Positions 28,918 to 37,567 of a stretch of 62,390 bases of DNA are shown piece by piece (position 1 is the first letter of the stretch; each line of letters opens with the position of its first letter). The position numbers and the translations under genes are program-made. The notes under the pieces were generated by a model. It ran no database searches and had not been told where the DNA came from. It saw only the letters and a program-made list of their open reading frames with translations. This stretch comes from Myxococcales bacterium (lineage in GTDB: Bacteria > Myxococcota > UBA727 > VGSZ01), in assembly GCA_023248635.1 (NCBI GenBank), contig JAHFED010000034.1:1-62390 (forward strand), read 5' to 3'.

Positions 28918-30402
28918 ATGAAGCGAATTCTAAAAAGCTCCCGGCGTTCGCTGCTGCAGGGTATGGGCTCGGCCCTGGCTGTGGCTGGGGCGTCGTCGTT
29001 GATCTCAACGCGTGCGGCCCGCGCCCAAGTTCCGGTCGATCGGAAATTTCTCTTTGTGATTGCGGCCACCGGCGGCGGATCCATCATCGATTCCTTCCTG
29101 CCCATCGTCGACAGCGAATCGCCCAATGGGGCCACCATTGTGGCCTTTCCCAACCAACTGGTCGCCCAGCCCAACGGCTCGAACCTGCGCTGCGTGCACT
29201 CGCCTTTTCCCATCGAGCTGGGGGGCTTCAACATCGTCGGACACCTGCTGCCCTTCTTGCAGCGTCACGGCAGCGACGTCGCCGTGATGACCCAGGAATG
29301 CACGAGCGTGAACCATCTGATCGCCCAGAAGCGATCCCTCACCGGTGCCGGCATCAACGGCGGCCGCACCTTGCTCGAGGCGGCGGCCATGGCGCACGGC
29401 AATGGCCTGCTGATGCCCGCCGTCAACATGTGCGAGTCCGGCTACCTGGAGCCCGGTGACGACGTCAGCGTGCCCGACAGCGCCAGGGCGGTCGCCGTCG
29501 CCGATGCCTTGCTCTTTGCCTTCGCCACCGATGGCGTGCGCGGATTGCAGAACCTGCCCCAGCGATCGCTGATCGATCGCGCCCGGCGGATCCGCAACCG
29601 CGTCGACGACGACAGCGTCTTCGGCATCACCTTTCGCGATGCGCCCTTGCGCCGCAGCTTCATCGACGCCCGCACGCGCCTCGCGCCCACCATGGAGGCC
29701 AACGATCTGATCACCAAGCTCACCATGGTCGCCAACGTGCCCGGGTCCATCCCTCTCGACGACTTCGATTTGTCGTCCTCACCCGACGGCGAAAAAGTGC
29801 GGGCGGCCTTTCCTTCGCTCACCAGCGATCCCTTCGAAGCCCAGGGAGCGCTGGCCTTCCTGCTGGCGCGCCATGGCGTGTCCTGTGCGGTGGCCTTGTC
29901 GCCCTCGTTCAATCCCCTCCTCGACGACGGCCTGAAGAACACCCCGCTGGCCTTCGACTTCAGCCACACCAACCACACCCTGACGCAGTACGCGATGTGG
30001 AGCCGCGTGCTCCGCTGCGCCGACGGCCTCATCACCCTGCTCAAGGGCCAAGACGTCGACGACGACGATCCCGCGCAAGGCAAGATGTGGAACCGCAGCC
30101 TCGTGTACATCGCGACCGACTTCGGACGGGACAAGACGCGTCCGGCCAACTCCTTCGAATTTGGATCGGGCCATCACCTCAACAATGGCAATATCCTGAT
30201 TTCACCACTGCTGAACGGAAATCGTGTCTACGGCGGCGTCGATGTCAACACGGCCCTCACCTTCGGATTCGATCCGGTCACGGGCATCGCAGCGCCGGGG
30301 AGCTTGATGCGCGAAGGCGAGGTCTACTCCGCCGTGGCTCACGCCCTCGGGATCGACTTCGACGGCCGCGTCGACATGCCTTGTATGGTAAAGAACGCCT
30401 GA
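28918..30402 (+). CDS. Tat-exported DUF1501/DUF1552-like protein
   Basis: A 494-aa protein. The N-terminus SRRSLLQGMGSALAVAGASS is a twin-arginine signal (RR followed by a hydrophobic stretch), so the protein probably folds before export. The mature part opens RKFLFVIAATGGGSIIDSF. Toward the C-terminus YIATDFGRDKTRP, then a GSGHHLNNGN and GNRVYGGVD segment, matches the DUF1501 layout (SEFGR, then DHG, then G-G-x-V-x-G), an alkaline-phosphatase-like fold. No enzymatic activity is established for these families; they co-occur with the haem-motif proteins found upstream. A good RBS (AAGGG) precedes the ATG. Confidence 0.7.
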   Translation: MKRILKSSRRSLLQGMGSALAVAGASSLISTRAARAQVPVDRKFLFVIAATGGGSIIDSFLPIVDSESPNGATIVAFPNQLVAQPNGSNLRCVHSPFPIELGGFNIVGHLLPFLQRHGSDVAVMTQECTSVNHLIAQKRSLTGAGINGGRTLLEAAAMAHGNGLLMPAVNMCESGYLEPGDDVSVPDSARAVAVADALLFAFATDGVRGLQNLPQRSLIDRARRIRNRVDDDSVFGITFRDAPLRRSFIDARTRLAPTMEANDLITKLTMVANVPGSIPLDDFDLSSSPDGEKVRAAFPSLTSDPFEAQGALAFLLARHGVSCAVALSPSFNPLLDDGLKNTPLAFDFSHTNHTLTQYAMWSRVLRCADGLITLLKGQDVDDDDPAQGKMWNRSLVYIATDFGRDKTRPANSFEFGSGHHLNNGNILISPLLNGNRVYGGVDVNTALTFGFDPVTGIAAPGSLMREGEVYSAVAHALGIDFDGRVDMPCMVKNA

Positions 30403-30546
30403 TCTTGCTCGATTCGATCGTCTTTATTTAGACTGTTGTCCGGCCTCACCTGAGGGCAGTGGCGGGGAGATCAGGGTTGACTCAGATGCGCGCTTCACAG
30501 CCGGCCAGACAGATGCCGGCGCAGCGAACTCGGGGTACTCTCAGCC

Positions 30547-32199
30547 ATGCGCTTGGTGATTGCTCATGTCGTCGTCGTCTTGGCGTTGAGCGGCTGCAAA
30601 CCAGCAGAGCCCGAGAAAGACCGCACTGCGCCCCGCGTCATCGCCGTCGAACCCAGCGATCCCGTGGTGCCCGTCGACGTCGCCTTCGTCATCACGGTGA
30701 GCGAGGATCTGCTGGCCACCACGGTGGACGCCGATCCCACCTCGCAGACGGTGACCGTCGTGCTGGTGCCGCGGGCGGCCACGCTCGATGCGCTCATCAC
30801 CGACTTCAACTCTCCACCACTGGCCGACAGCCGCCAGGACGAGCCCGTGCCGGTCGACGTCGACGCCGACGGCGCCGCCCTCGTGATCACGCCCCTCGCT
30901 CCTTTGGAGCCGCGCACGGCGTATGTGCTGCTCCTGGGCAGTGACATCACCGACGCCGCCAGCAATCCCCTCGTCGACGGCAGCGGGCTCAAGGCCTTGT
31001 TTCGCTACGACTTCGAGACCGATGGCGGCCAGCCGACGGTCACCGATGTCGACGTCGATGGTCCCGGTTTGGTTGCCCCAAACCGCCGCCGGCTCGTCAT
31101 CACCTTCAACCAGCCCGTGCAAAATGTCGGCAACGACACGCTCACGCTGACGCCGGCAGCACCCATCGACGCCATCCTCGCCAACGAAGCGCGCACCGAG
31201 GTCACGGTGCTCATCGGGGCCGGTGAGGGCTGCAATCGCCTCGCGCCGTCGACGACGTACACGCTGGCCGTCAGCGCTGCTGTGGTGGGCGATACCGGGC
31301 AGGCTCTTGCTCCTTTCAGCGCGGACTTCACGACGGGTGCGGCCTGCGACGCGGCCCCGAACCTGATCGTCGACGGGCCTGATGCCATCCCCGGCGAGGT
31401 GGCGGCGTCGGTGCGCTTCGAAACGACGAAGGCGTCGACGACGGAAGTGCGTTTTGGTCTGAGCGGCGGCCCCCTGGATTGCCTGGGTGCAGCCTGTCCG
31501 GTGTTGGGCACGCCAGCCCGCGCGGCCATCGCGGGGTCGAGCCCGCCGCGCTTTTTGCACAGCGTGGAGCTGGCGGGGCTCGCCCTCGATTCCTCCTACG
31601 ACGTCGTCGTCAGCGCCGAAGACGACGTCGGCAACACCGCCACCGCGCCGGTCTCCTTCATCACTGCTCCGCTGCCCAAGGTCGCCATCAACGAGGTGAT
31701 GGCCAATCCATCGACGTCGTCGGAGGCCACGGGCGAATACGTCGAGCTGGTGAACTTCGGGGACGTCGTCGTCGACATCTCGGGTTGGCTCCTGCTGGTC
31801 GACGGGGGCGATGAGGGCGGCGGGTGCACGGCCGAGCTGCCCGAGGCCATTGGCCTGGCTCCGGGCGCCTTCCTCGTCGTTGCTGGAGTCAATTTCGACG
31901 AGGAGCACTACGCCCTGGGCGGCGACGTGGCGGTGGTGCAGCTGGCATCGCAATCGGGGGCCAACGCCATGTGCGGGCTGGTGAACGATCCCAAGCCCTT
32001 TCTGCTCGCCGACAGCGACGGGAGGCCGGTGTCGACGGTTTCGAGCCACGCGAGCACCGATCCCAAGGAAAACGGCCTGTCGGTGGAGCGCATCGCGCCA
32101 GACGCCGCCGACGTCGACGAGAGCTTCTGCCTCTGCAAGGCCTCCATCGGCCCCACCCCCGGGCGCGCCAACAGCGTCACCATCGGTGGCTGCGACTGA
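30547..32199 (+). CDS. Lipoprotein with SbsA-like Ig domains and a lamin-tail domain
   Basis: A 550-aa protein with a lipobox in VVLALSGC. Residues ~25-380 form beta domains of the SbsA/Ig-like type (TAPRVIAVEPSDPVV; LVITPLAPLEPRTAYVLLLG), found in surface proteins. The C-terminal third starts VAINEVMANPSTSSEATGEY and continues WLLLVDGG, the signature of a lamin-tail domain, common in secreted bacterial proteins with roles in surface attachment. The protein is probably outer-membrane anchored. A TGGC-loop hairpin array lies between it and the next gene. Confidence 0.72.
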   Translation: MRLVIAHVVVVLALSGCKPAEPEKDRTAPRVIAVEPSDPVVPVDVAFVITVSEDLLATTVDADPTSQTVTVVLVPRAATLDALITDFNSPPLADSRQDEPVPVDVDADGAALVITPLAPLEPRTAYVLLLGSDITDAASNPLVDGSGLKALFRYDFETDGGQPTVTDVDVDGPGLVAPNRRRLVITFNQPVQNVGNDTLTLTPAAPIDAILANEARTEVTVLIGAGEGCNRLAPSTTYTLAVSAAVVGDTGQALAPFSADFTTGAACDAAPNLIVDGPDAIPGEVAASVRFETTKASTTEVRFGLSGGPLDCLGAACPVLGTPARAAIAGSSPPRFLHSVELAGLALDSSYDVVVSAEDDVGNTATAPVSFITAPLPKVAINEVMANPSTSSEATGEYVELVNFGDVVVDISGWLLLVDGGDEGGGCTAELPEAIGLAPGAFLVVAGVNFDEEHYALGGDVAVVQLASQSGANAMCGLVNDPKPFLLADSDGRPVSTVSSHASTDPKENGLSVERIAPDAADVDESFCLCKASIGPTPGRANSVTIGGCD

Positions 32200-32332
32200 C
32201 AGGCAGCTGCTCAAGAAAATGGCGCGGGATTTCTGAGGACTTTCTGCTCCCTGGCCTTGGGCTGCGCCCCTCGAGGCCGGCACGGGTCGTGGACAGGAGG
32301 TCGTGAGCGTCGACGTCTCGAGGTTCTGAGGG

Positions 32333-32424
32333 TTCAAGACGCTGGCGCGTCTTGAAGTTCTGAGGGTTCAAGACACTGGCGCGTCTTGAAGTTCGGTCGG
32401 TTCAAGACGCTGGCGCGTCTCGAA
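32333..32424 (+). repeat. TGGC-loop hairpin repeats, three 34-bp units
   Basis: Three copies start at 32333, 32367 and 32401, exactly 34 bp apart. Each has a 10-bp arm TTCAAGACGC, loop TGGC and a complementary arm, then a ~10-bp linker (GTTCTGAGGG or similar). Copy 2 has A for G in the left arm and copy 3 a C for T in the right arm. They lie 23 bp before the ATG at 32447 and in the leader of that gene. Confidence 0.85.
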
Positions 32425-32446
32425 TATGGCCCCAACCGGAGTCCCC

Positions 32447-33196
32447 ATGAAGAGCTTTGCTTGCGCCCCCCTCTTTCTCGCGGCCCTCGTCGTCGTCCCG
32501 GCGTCGGCGGCCGTCGCCGAGTCTGAAGCCCTGGCGCGTGCCCAGGGCTTTGTCCCTGCCATCCCGGCCAGCGGCGCCGTCGACGTGCCGACCAACGCGC
32601 TCATCTTCGTGCGGGACGAGTTCTTTACCGAGCTGAGGCTCGTCGACGACGGCGGCGCCATCGCTGAGGTCACCATCTCGACGGCCGTGGGTCACTTCTC
32701 GTCGTTGCTGCGGCTGAGCTTGAACGAGCCCCTGCGGCCCCGCACCACCTACCGCCTCATCGACGTCGTCGGCAACGAAGAAGCCAGCGAGCTCACCTCC
32801 TTCACCACCGGCGACGGCGGCGACGACGACCCACCCACTGCGCCGCTGCTCGAGGATCGGGGCGCCATCGGCGGCGGTGGCTCGCTGGGCATCGTGAGCA
32901 ACGAGCCCGTCGAAGTCGTGAGCGTGAGCCGCGGTGGCACCACCTACTTCGACGTCGTCGACACCGGCGGCGTCATTGTCGAAGGTCAGGGCGAGACGGT
33001 GGTCTCGATCATCGCCTTCGATCGCGCGGGCAACCCCTCGGAGCCCGTGAGCATCGACCTCCTGCTGGGTTTGCCCGACGGCTTGTCGACCCTGTGCTGC
33101 TTCGGGTCGCCGACGAGCTCGCCGACGGCTGCGGCTCCCTTCGGTCTGGCGCTGGTCGCGCTGCGTCGTCGACAGAGGACCCGGGCTCGACGCTGA
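32447..33196 (+). CDS. Exported Ig-like protein with MYXO-CTERM-like tail
   Basis: The ATG at 32447 follows CCGGAG and gives 249 aa; a frame open from 32426 is less likely. A Sec signal (KSFACAPLFLAALVVVPASA) is followed by SbsA-type Ig strands (AIPASGAVDVPTNALIFV). The C-terminus CCFGSPTSSPTAAAPFGLAL ends in an Arg-rich cluster (RRRQRTRARR): a Cys/Gly motif, hydrophobic stretch and basic tail as in MYXO-CTERM sorting signals. The leader contains the three hairpin repeats. The function is unknown. Confidence 0.65.
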   Translation: MKSFACAPLFLAALVVVPASAAVAESEALARAQGFVPAIPASGAVDVPTNALIFVRDEFFTELRLVDDGGAIAEVTISTAVGHFSSLLRLSLNEPLRPRTTYRLIDVVGNEEASELTSFTTGDGGDDDPPTAPLLEDRGAIGGGGSLGIVSNEPVEVVSVSRGGTTYFDVVDTGGVIVEGQGETVVSIIAFDRAGNPSEPVSIDLLLGLPDGLSTLCCFGSPTSSPTAAAPFGLALVALRRRQRTRARR

Positions 33197-33212
33197 GCTA
33201 CACCGACCTTCC

Positions 33213-34142
33213 ATGAAGGTCTGGGTCGGTCCTCGCGGAACGCGCGATTTTTTGCGCGACGCCGTCAGCGCCGGTGGCGGGGTCGTCGTCGACGGAGCCG
33301 ATGACGTCGTCGCTGCTGAGGCGGTGGTCTGGACGGCGCCCCGCGATCCCGAGGGGTTGCGGGCGGTGTTGGGCAAGCACCCCCAGGTTCCGTGGGTGCA
33401 GCTGCCCTGGGCTGGCATCGAGCACTACCGACCCGTGCTCGACCACCAGCGCCTCTGGACGGCAGGGCAGGGGATCTACGCCAAAGACGTCGCCGAACAC
33501 GTCCTCGCGCTCACGCTGGCCGGGCTGCGGGACCTCAAGCGCCGAGCACAGGCGACGTCGTGGCAACCCCCCTCGGGCCTTTCGCTGCACGGCGCGTCGG
33601 TCACCATCTTGGGGGCCGGCGGCATCGCCTGCGAGCTGGTCAAGCTCTTAAAACCCTTCGACGTGAAGCTCTGCATCGTGCGTCGGCGCGTCGACGATGC
33701 CCTTGATCACAGCCTGGCGGGCGCGCGCGTCGTCGCCTTCGAAGGGCGCATCGAGGCCCTGCGCGAGGCCGACGTCGTCGTCGTCGCCCTGGCCCTCACG
33801 CCTGTGACCACCGGGTGCGTGGGTGTGCCCGAGCTGGCGGCGATGAAAAAGACCGCCTGGCTCATCAACGTCGCCCGCGGTGCCCACGTCGACACCAACG
33901 CCTTGGTCGCTGCGCTGCAGGCCAAGAGCATCGGCGGTGCCGCCGTCGACGTCACCGATCCCGAGCCCCTGCCCGCGGGCCATGCACTCTTCACCCTCGA
34001 CAACGCCATCGTCACACCCCACTGCGCCAACACCCCTGAGATGGCGGTGCCGGTGCTGAGCGAACGCGTGCGGGAGAACGTGCGGCGTCGGATCGCTGGC
34101 GAGCCGTTGCTGGGCGTCGTCGACGTCGACCACGGCTACTGA
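33213..34142 (+). CDS. D-2-hydroxyacid dehydrogenase family protein
   Basis: A 309-aa protein, slightly short for the family. The NAD-binding motif is GAGGIACELVKLL. Active-site residues are visible: Arg in NVARGAHVD, Glu in DVTDPEPLP and His in TPHCANTPE. The N-terminal substrate lobe has the WVQLPWAGIEHY segment. It reduces 2-oxo acids to D-2-hydroxy acids or acts on a related phosphorylated substrate. The preceding gene encodes an unrelated exported protein, so no pathway is implied. Confidence 0.82.
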   Translation: MKVWVGPRGTRDFLRDAVSAGGGVVVDGADDVVAAEAVVWTAPRDPEGLRAVLGKHPQVPWVQLPWAGIEHYRPVLDHQRLWTAGQGIYAKDVAEHVLALTLAGLRDLKRRAQATSWQPPSGLSLHGASVTILGAGGIACELVKLLKPFDVKLCIVRRRVDDALDHSLAGARVVAFEGRIEALREADVVVVALALTPVTTGCVGVPELAAMKKTAWLINVARGAHVDTNALVAALQAKSIGGAAVDVTDPEPLPAGHALFTLDNAIVTPHCANTPEMAVPVLSERVRENVRRRIAGEPLLGVVDVDHGY

Positions 34143-34203
34143 TTCAGCTCGCGGATGGTGCCCAGCGGTCTCCTCGGCCAAGACGCCTGCGCGACCGGAG
34201 CGG

Positions 34204-35697
34204 CTACTTCGCAACGCGGGCGGCGGCCCGTGCCCAGCAAGAGAGGGGGTGCTGGCTGGCTTCGACGTAGAGTGGTCGTGCCCAGGTCTCGTCGACGATC
34301 TCGGGCAGGTCTTCGGTGCACGCGCCCGCCGCGATCTTCGTGAGGGCGGCGCGTGCCTTGGCGCCGTGAACGCGCGACAGGCCCAAGAGGGCGTGGGTGT
34401 GCATGTGGATGCAGGCCGACTCGCAGGCACCGGCGCAGGGTGTGGGGTCGGTTGCGGCGCGCACCAAGGCGTTCTCCGCGGCCGGCGAGGCAACCCCGCC
34501 TTGTTGCACCAGGCGCATCAGCGCCCAGGCGAGGTCGCCGCGTCCGTCGTCCCCTGCACCGCAGGTGGGGTCGCCGAGGCGTTTGAGGAGCGCCGCCGCC
34601 ACTGCATCTTCGGCCGAAGCGAGGGGGCCCGGTCCGAGCTCGGCCAGGGCGTTGGCGGCGTCTTCCCACACCATGCGGCAGTCCCGTCCTTCGCCGGTGC
34701 AGGCATCGGCGGTGAGGATGGCCGTGAGCATCGTTTGCGTCTTGGCCGAGGCGTTGTGTCGAGCCGTCGTCACGGCCAGCAGCTCATCGGAGACCTCGCT
34801 CAACACGTTGAGGTTGCCGTGATCTGGCTTGTTCACCAGCGCCATCTCGTTGGCCAAGATCTCGGCCAGCGCCTCGTGAGAGTTGAGGTCGCGCTGCGCA
34901 CCCAAGACCTTCGCTGCCCACTTGAGCTGCGAGACCCGATCGCGTCCGCTTCCATTGGCCAGCGCAGCGTCGATGAGCGCTTGCTGCACGGCGGGGTCGC
35001 TCTTCACCTCCTCCTGCAAGCAAGCGACGTCGGGGACGATGGGCCAAGGGGCGCCCGAGCGGGCCAGGCGCGCCATGGCAAGGACAAGCGCCCGATCGGT
35101 GCGATGAGCGCAGGCGTAGTCAAGGGCCGCCGACAGCTCGTTGTTCGTCACCGACAGCTCACTGCCGTGGTGCGACGTCGGCGACAGCGGCGGATCGCCG
35201 CCGGCGAGGATGTCGACCAGCAGATCGTGGGTCGTCGGCGCCTGGGCCCAGGGATCGCCATCGACGCTCGCCCCACCGAAGCTCCAATGGGGACAGTGCA
35301 GCGAGGCGGTCCCCGGCGCGTCGACGTCGAGGCCGACGTAGCGAAAGCCGGTGCCGCCAGCGGGAAAAAGCGCGAGGGCGTGGCCATCGGGGGCAAAGCG
35401 CAGCGTGTACGTCGTGTCGTCGGCGCCCTCGAGATCGAAGGTCGTGTCCTGGGTGCCGTCGTTGAGGACCAAGACGATCGACGTCGACGTGCGCGTGCCG
35501 AAGTTCCGGCCACCGTAGGCACTTTCGTGCGTGACCCTCTCGATGTGCGCGCGCGTCCACTTCCCGCCCGGCGCCGGCTCGTCGGGGCTCAAGCGTGGCG
35601 ACTCTTCGACGATGGAGCCGCCGCCGAAGCACCAGCAGGCCCCTCCTCCCGCGCCCACGAGGAGGAAAAGCGCAGCAAGCAAGAAAGACCAGCGCAT
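34204..35697 (-). CDS. Exported HEAT-like repeat protein, unknown function
   Basis: The ATG at 35697 has GAGAGG six bases upstream and gives 497 aa; the open frame is longer. A hydrophobic N-terminus (FLLAALFLLVGAGGGACWC) is followed by a beta-rich region, then a series of alpha-helical pairs from about residue 180 on (ALVLAMARLARSG; AAALLKRLGDPTCG; ALLGLSRVHGAKARAALTKI), resembling HEAT or armadillo repeats. A run of Cys residues (CAGACESACIHMH) may form disulphides or bind metal. No family name can be given. It is the last gene of a three-gene operon. Confidence 0.55.
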   Translation of the reverse strand: MRWSFLLAALFLLVGAGGGACWCFGGGSIVEESPRLSPDEPAPGGKWTRAHIERVTHESAYGGRNFGTRTSTSIVLVLNDGTQDTTFDLEGADDTTYTLRFAPDGHALALFPAGGTGFRYVGLDVDAPGTASLHCPHWSFGGASVDGDPWAQAPTTHDLLVDILAGGDPPLSPTSHHGSELSVTNNELSAALDYACAHRTDRALVLAMARLARSGAPWPIVPDVACLQEEVKSDPAVQQALIDAALANGSGRDRVSQLKWAAKVLGAQRDLNSHEALAEILANEMALVNKPDHGNLNVLSEVSDELLAVTTARHNASAKTQTMLTAILTADACTGEGRDCRMVWEDAANALAELGPGPLASAEDAVAAALLKRLGDPTCGAGDDGRGDLAWALMRLVQQGGVASPAAENALVRAATDPTPCAGACESACIHMHTHALLGLSRVHGAKARAALTKIAAGACTEDLPEIVDETWARPLYVEASQHPLSCWARAAARVAK

Positions 35698-35771
35698 GGG
35701 CATCCTCTCACCCCGAAGCACGGCTGTCTGCGGACGGCGGAACGGCTGGTGGGTCGTCGGCCCCTCCGACC

Positions 35772-36707
35772 TCAGTCGCAAGCAAGGCCGCCGACAAAGG
35801 TCGCAAGCTTTTGAGCATAGGCCTCGGCTCCGAGCACTGCCGGGACGTCGGGGATGTCGCCCTCTTTGCCGAGGAAATTGCCGTGGTCGGCGCCATCGAC
35901 GCGGACGAGTTCTTTTTCGCTGCTGCCGGCGCCGTCGAACAGCTCTTCGCCGAGCTCGATGCGCACCGTTTGATCCTCGGTTCCGTGCAGGTGGAGGTAG
36001 GGCTTGGTGTAGGAGCGCATCTTGGTGATGTTGTCCCACGCACCCGTCGTCACGAAGGAGCCTGGGACGCCGATGAAGGTGCTGTCGTCGGCGAAGGCCT
36101 GCACGCTGGGCCAGGGGGCTTCGAGCACCATTGCGCACGAGGAGTCCGTCACGCCCATCTCGACTGCCGACAACGCCCCCGCCGAATAGCCCATCAGGAC
36201 GACGGCCGACGACGACACGCCATGCTCTTGCAGGATCGCCGGCAGCCCTGCGCGCGCCCGCGAGGTGTCGCTGAGGAACTGGGCCTCGGTGGGCTCCGCC
36301 GTCGTCGAGGATTGGCCAAAGCCGCGGTAGTCGACGGCGTAGATGTTGGCGCCGGTCTCAAAGAGCAGGCCCACCCGGTTCAAATAGTGCTCGAGCCCAC
36401 CGAAGTTGCCGTGGCTGAAGACGATGGTCACGTCGCTCAGCGCACCGCCGGCGGAGGCGACGAACCACGAATCATTGGTCTCGCCGTCCTCGAGCGCGAT
36501 GGGGTGGCGGGTGACCTTTTCGACGGGAATGCCCACCTTCTCGAAGGGCAAGGGTTCGCCGCAGGGCGTGCACACGTTTTTTTCCGCGCACAGCTCATCA
36601 CTGGGTGCGGAGCAGTGGCGCGGATTCCACACGAAGGAATCGAGATCGAAGCAGCCCGCCAGCGGCAGGACGACGACGACGACGGCGCCGAAGCAGCTGG
36701 ACTTCAT
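35772..36707 (-). CDS. Alpha/beta-hydrolase lipoprotein
   Basis: A 311-aa protein with a lipobox (LPLAGC). The alpha/beta hydrolase fold shows VFSHGNFGG (oxyanion-hole strand), nucleophile Ser in GYSAGA, Asp in HGTEDQTVR and His in DGADHGNFLG. Cysteines near the N-terminus (HCSAPSDELCAEKNVCTPCG) suggest disulphides. It is an esterase or thioesterase-like enzyme in the envelope; the substrate is unknown. Its ATG overlaps the stop of the upstream gene by 4 bp, and the HEAT-like gene lies 74 bp downstream. Confidence 0.72.
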   Translation of the reverse strand: MKSSCFGAVVVVVLPLAGCFDLDSFVWNPRHCSAPSDELCAEKNVCTPCGEPLPFEKVGIPVEKVTRHPIALEDGETNDSWFVASAGGALSDVTIVFSHGNFGGLEHYLNRVGLLFETGANIYAVDYRGFGQSSTTAEPTEAQFLSDTSRARAGLPAILQEHGVSSSAVVLMGYSAGALSAVEMGVTDSSCAMVLEAPWPSVQAFADDSTFIGVPGSFVTTGAWDNITKMRSYTKPYLHLHGTEDQTVRIELGEELFDGAGSSEKELVRVDGADHGNFLGKEGDIPDVPAVLGAEAYAQKLATFVGGLACD

Positions 36708-37417
36708 GGCTTCACCTTGTCGGCATCGCTGCCCAACAGGTCGATCAAGTCCGAGATCACCACGGCCACGCCAAGGTTGACGGCGACGCCCCCCTGATCA
36801 GCCGGGGCGATCCAATCGACGACGGCGAAGCGTTGGTTGACGTCGGGGGCGAGCCAGCGGGTCTCGAGCTGGATCCGCAGCCAATCGATGCCCGGGTGCA
36901 CCTCGAGACCAAGAAAGGGCGCGAGGCGCAACGAGCGCGCGCCTTCGTCGAGGGGGAGGTAGGCAGTGGCGCCGGCGTAGAGCAGCTGCTGGTGGATTTT
37001 CCAGCTCGCTGTGAGGTCGGTCTGCGACATCGCGAAGGCGTCTTTGTGTCCTTTGCGACCGTCGAGCAGGTTGGTGAAGAAGAAGAAGCGCTGGCCCAGG
37101 GAGAGGGCGGGCGCGAGATCGCTTGGTTGTTCGAAGAGCAAAGCACTCGCACCCAGATGACCGCCAGCGACACCAAAGACCAGCGGCAGCACGTGCAGGC
37201 CGTAGTTGACGTCGAGGTGGTGGCCGACGCCGTGCCGCCCTTCGATGGTGAGGTTGGGCAGCGGGATGGGGCCCACCCCCGGCACATTGGTCAGCGGACC
37301 ACCGAGGGTAACGCTGGCGGCGTGCTGTCCGAGCTCCAGCGGCCGCGCGTTGTTGAAGGTGGTGCAGGCCCCGCAGACGGCGGCGACGACGACGACGAAG
37401 CACTTTCTGGCGAGCAC
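36704..37417 (-). CDS. Hypothetical outer-membrane-like lipoprotein
   Basis: The GTG at 37417 gives 237 aa; the frame is open further upstream. The signal ends VVAAVCGAC, a lipobox-like site. The mature part has alternating hydrophobic strands (LLYAGATAYLPLDEGARS; LRIQLETRWLAPDVNQ) and may be a small beta-barrel or beta-sandwich. No family is recognised. The stop overlaps the start of the hydrolase gene. It is divergent from the histidine kinase gene across 150 bp, which could be a shared regulatory region. Confidence 0.5.
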   Translation of the reverse strand: MLARKCFVVVVAAVCGACTTFNNARPLELGQHAASVTLGGPLTNVPGVGPIPLPNLTIEGRHGVGHHLDVNYGLHVLPLVFGVAGGHLGASALLFEQPSDLAPALSLGQRFFFFTNLLDGRKGHKDAFAMSQTDLTASWKIHQQLLYAGATAYLPLDEGARSLRLAPFLGLEVHPGIDWLRIQLETRWLAPDVNQRFAVVDWIAPADQGGVAVNLGVAVVISDLIDLLGSDADKVKP

Positions 37418-37567
37418 GATGCACGCTGGCGTGTCCGAGGGGCTTGCGCAAGCCCACCGGGGTCTCGCGCGCTGCCGTCGTCGCTGACGTCGCAAGAAAG
37501 CATCGCAGTGGCGATGCAGCAGTGAAGCTCCCCAGGCGGGCTGTTCCGTGGGACGCTGCGAGGATCG

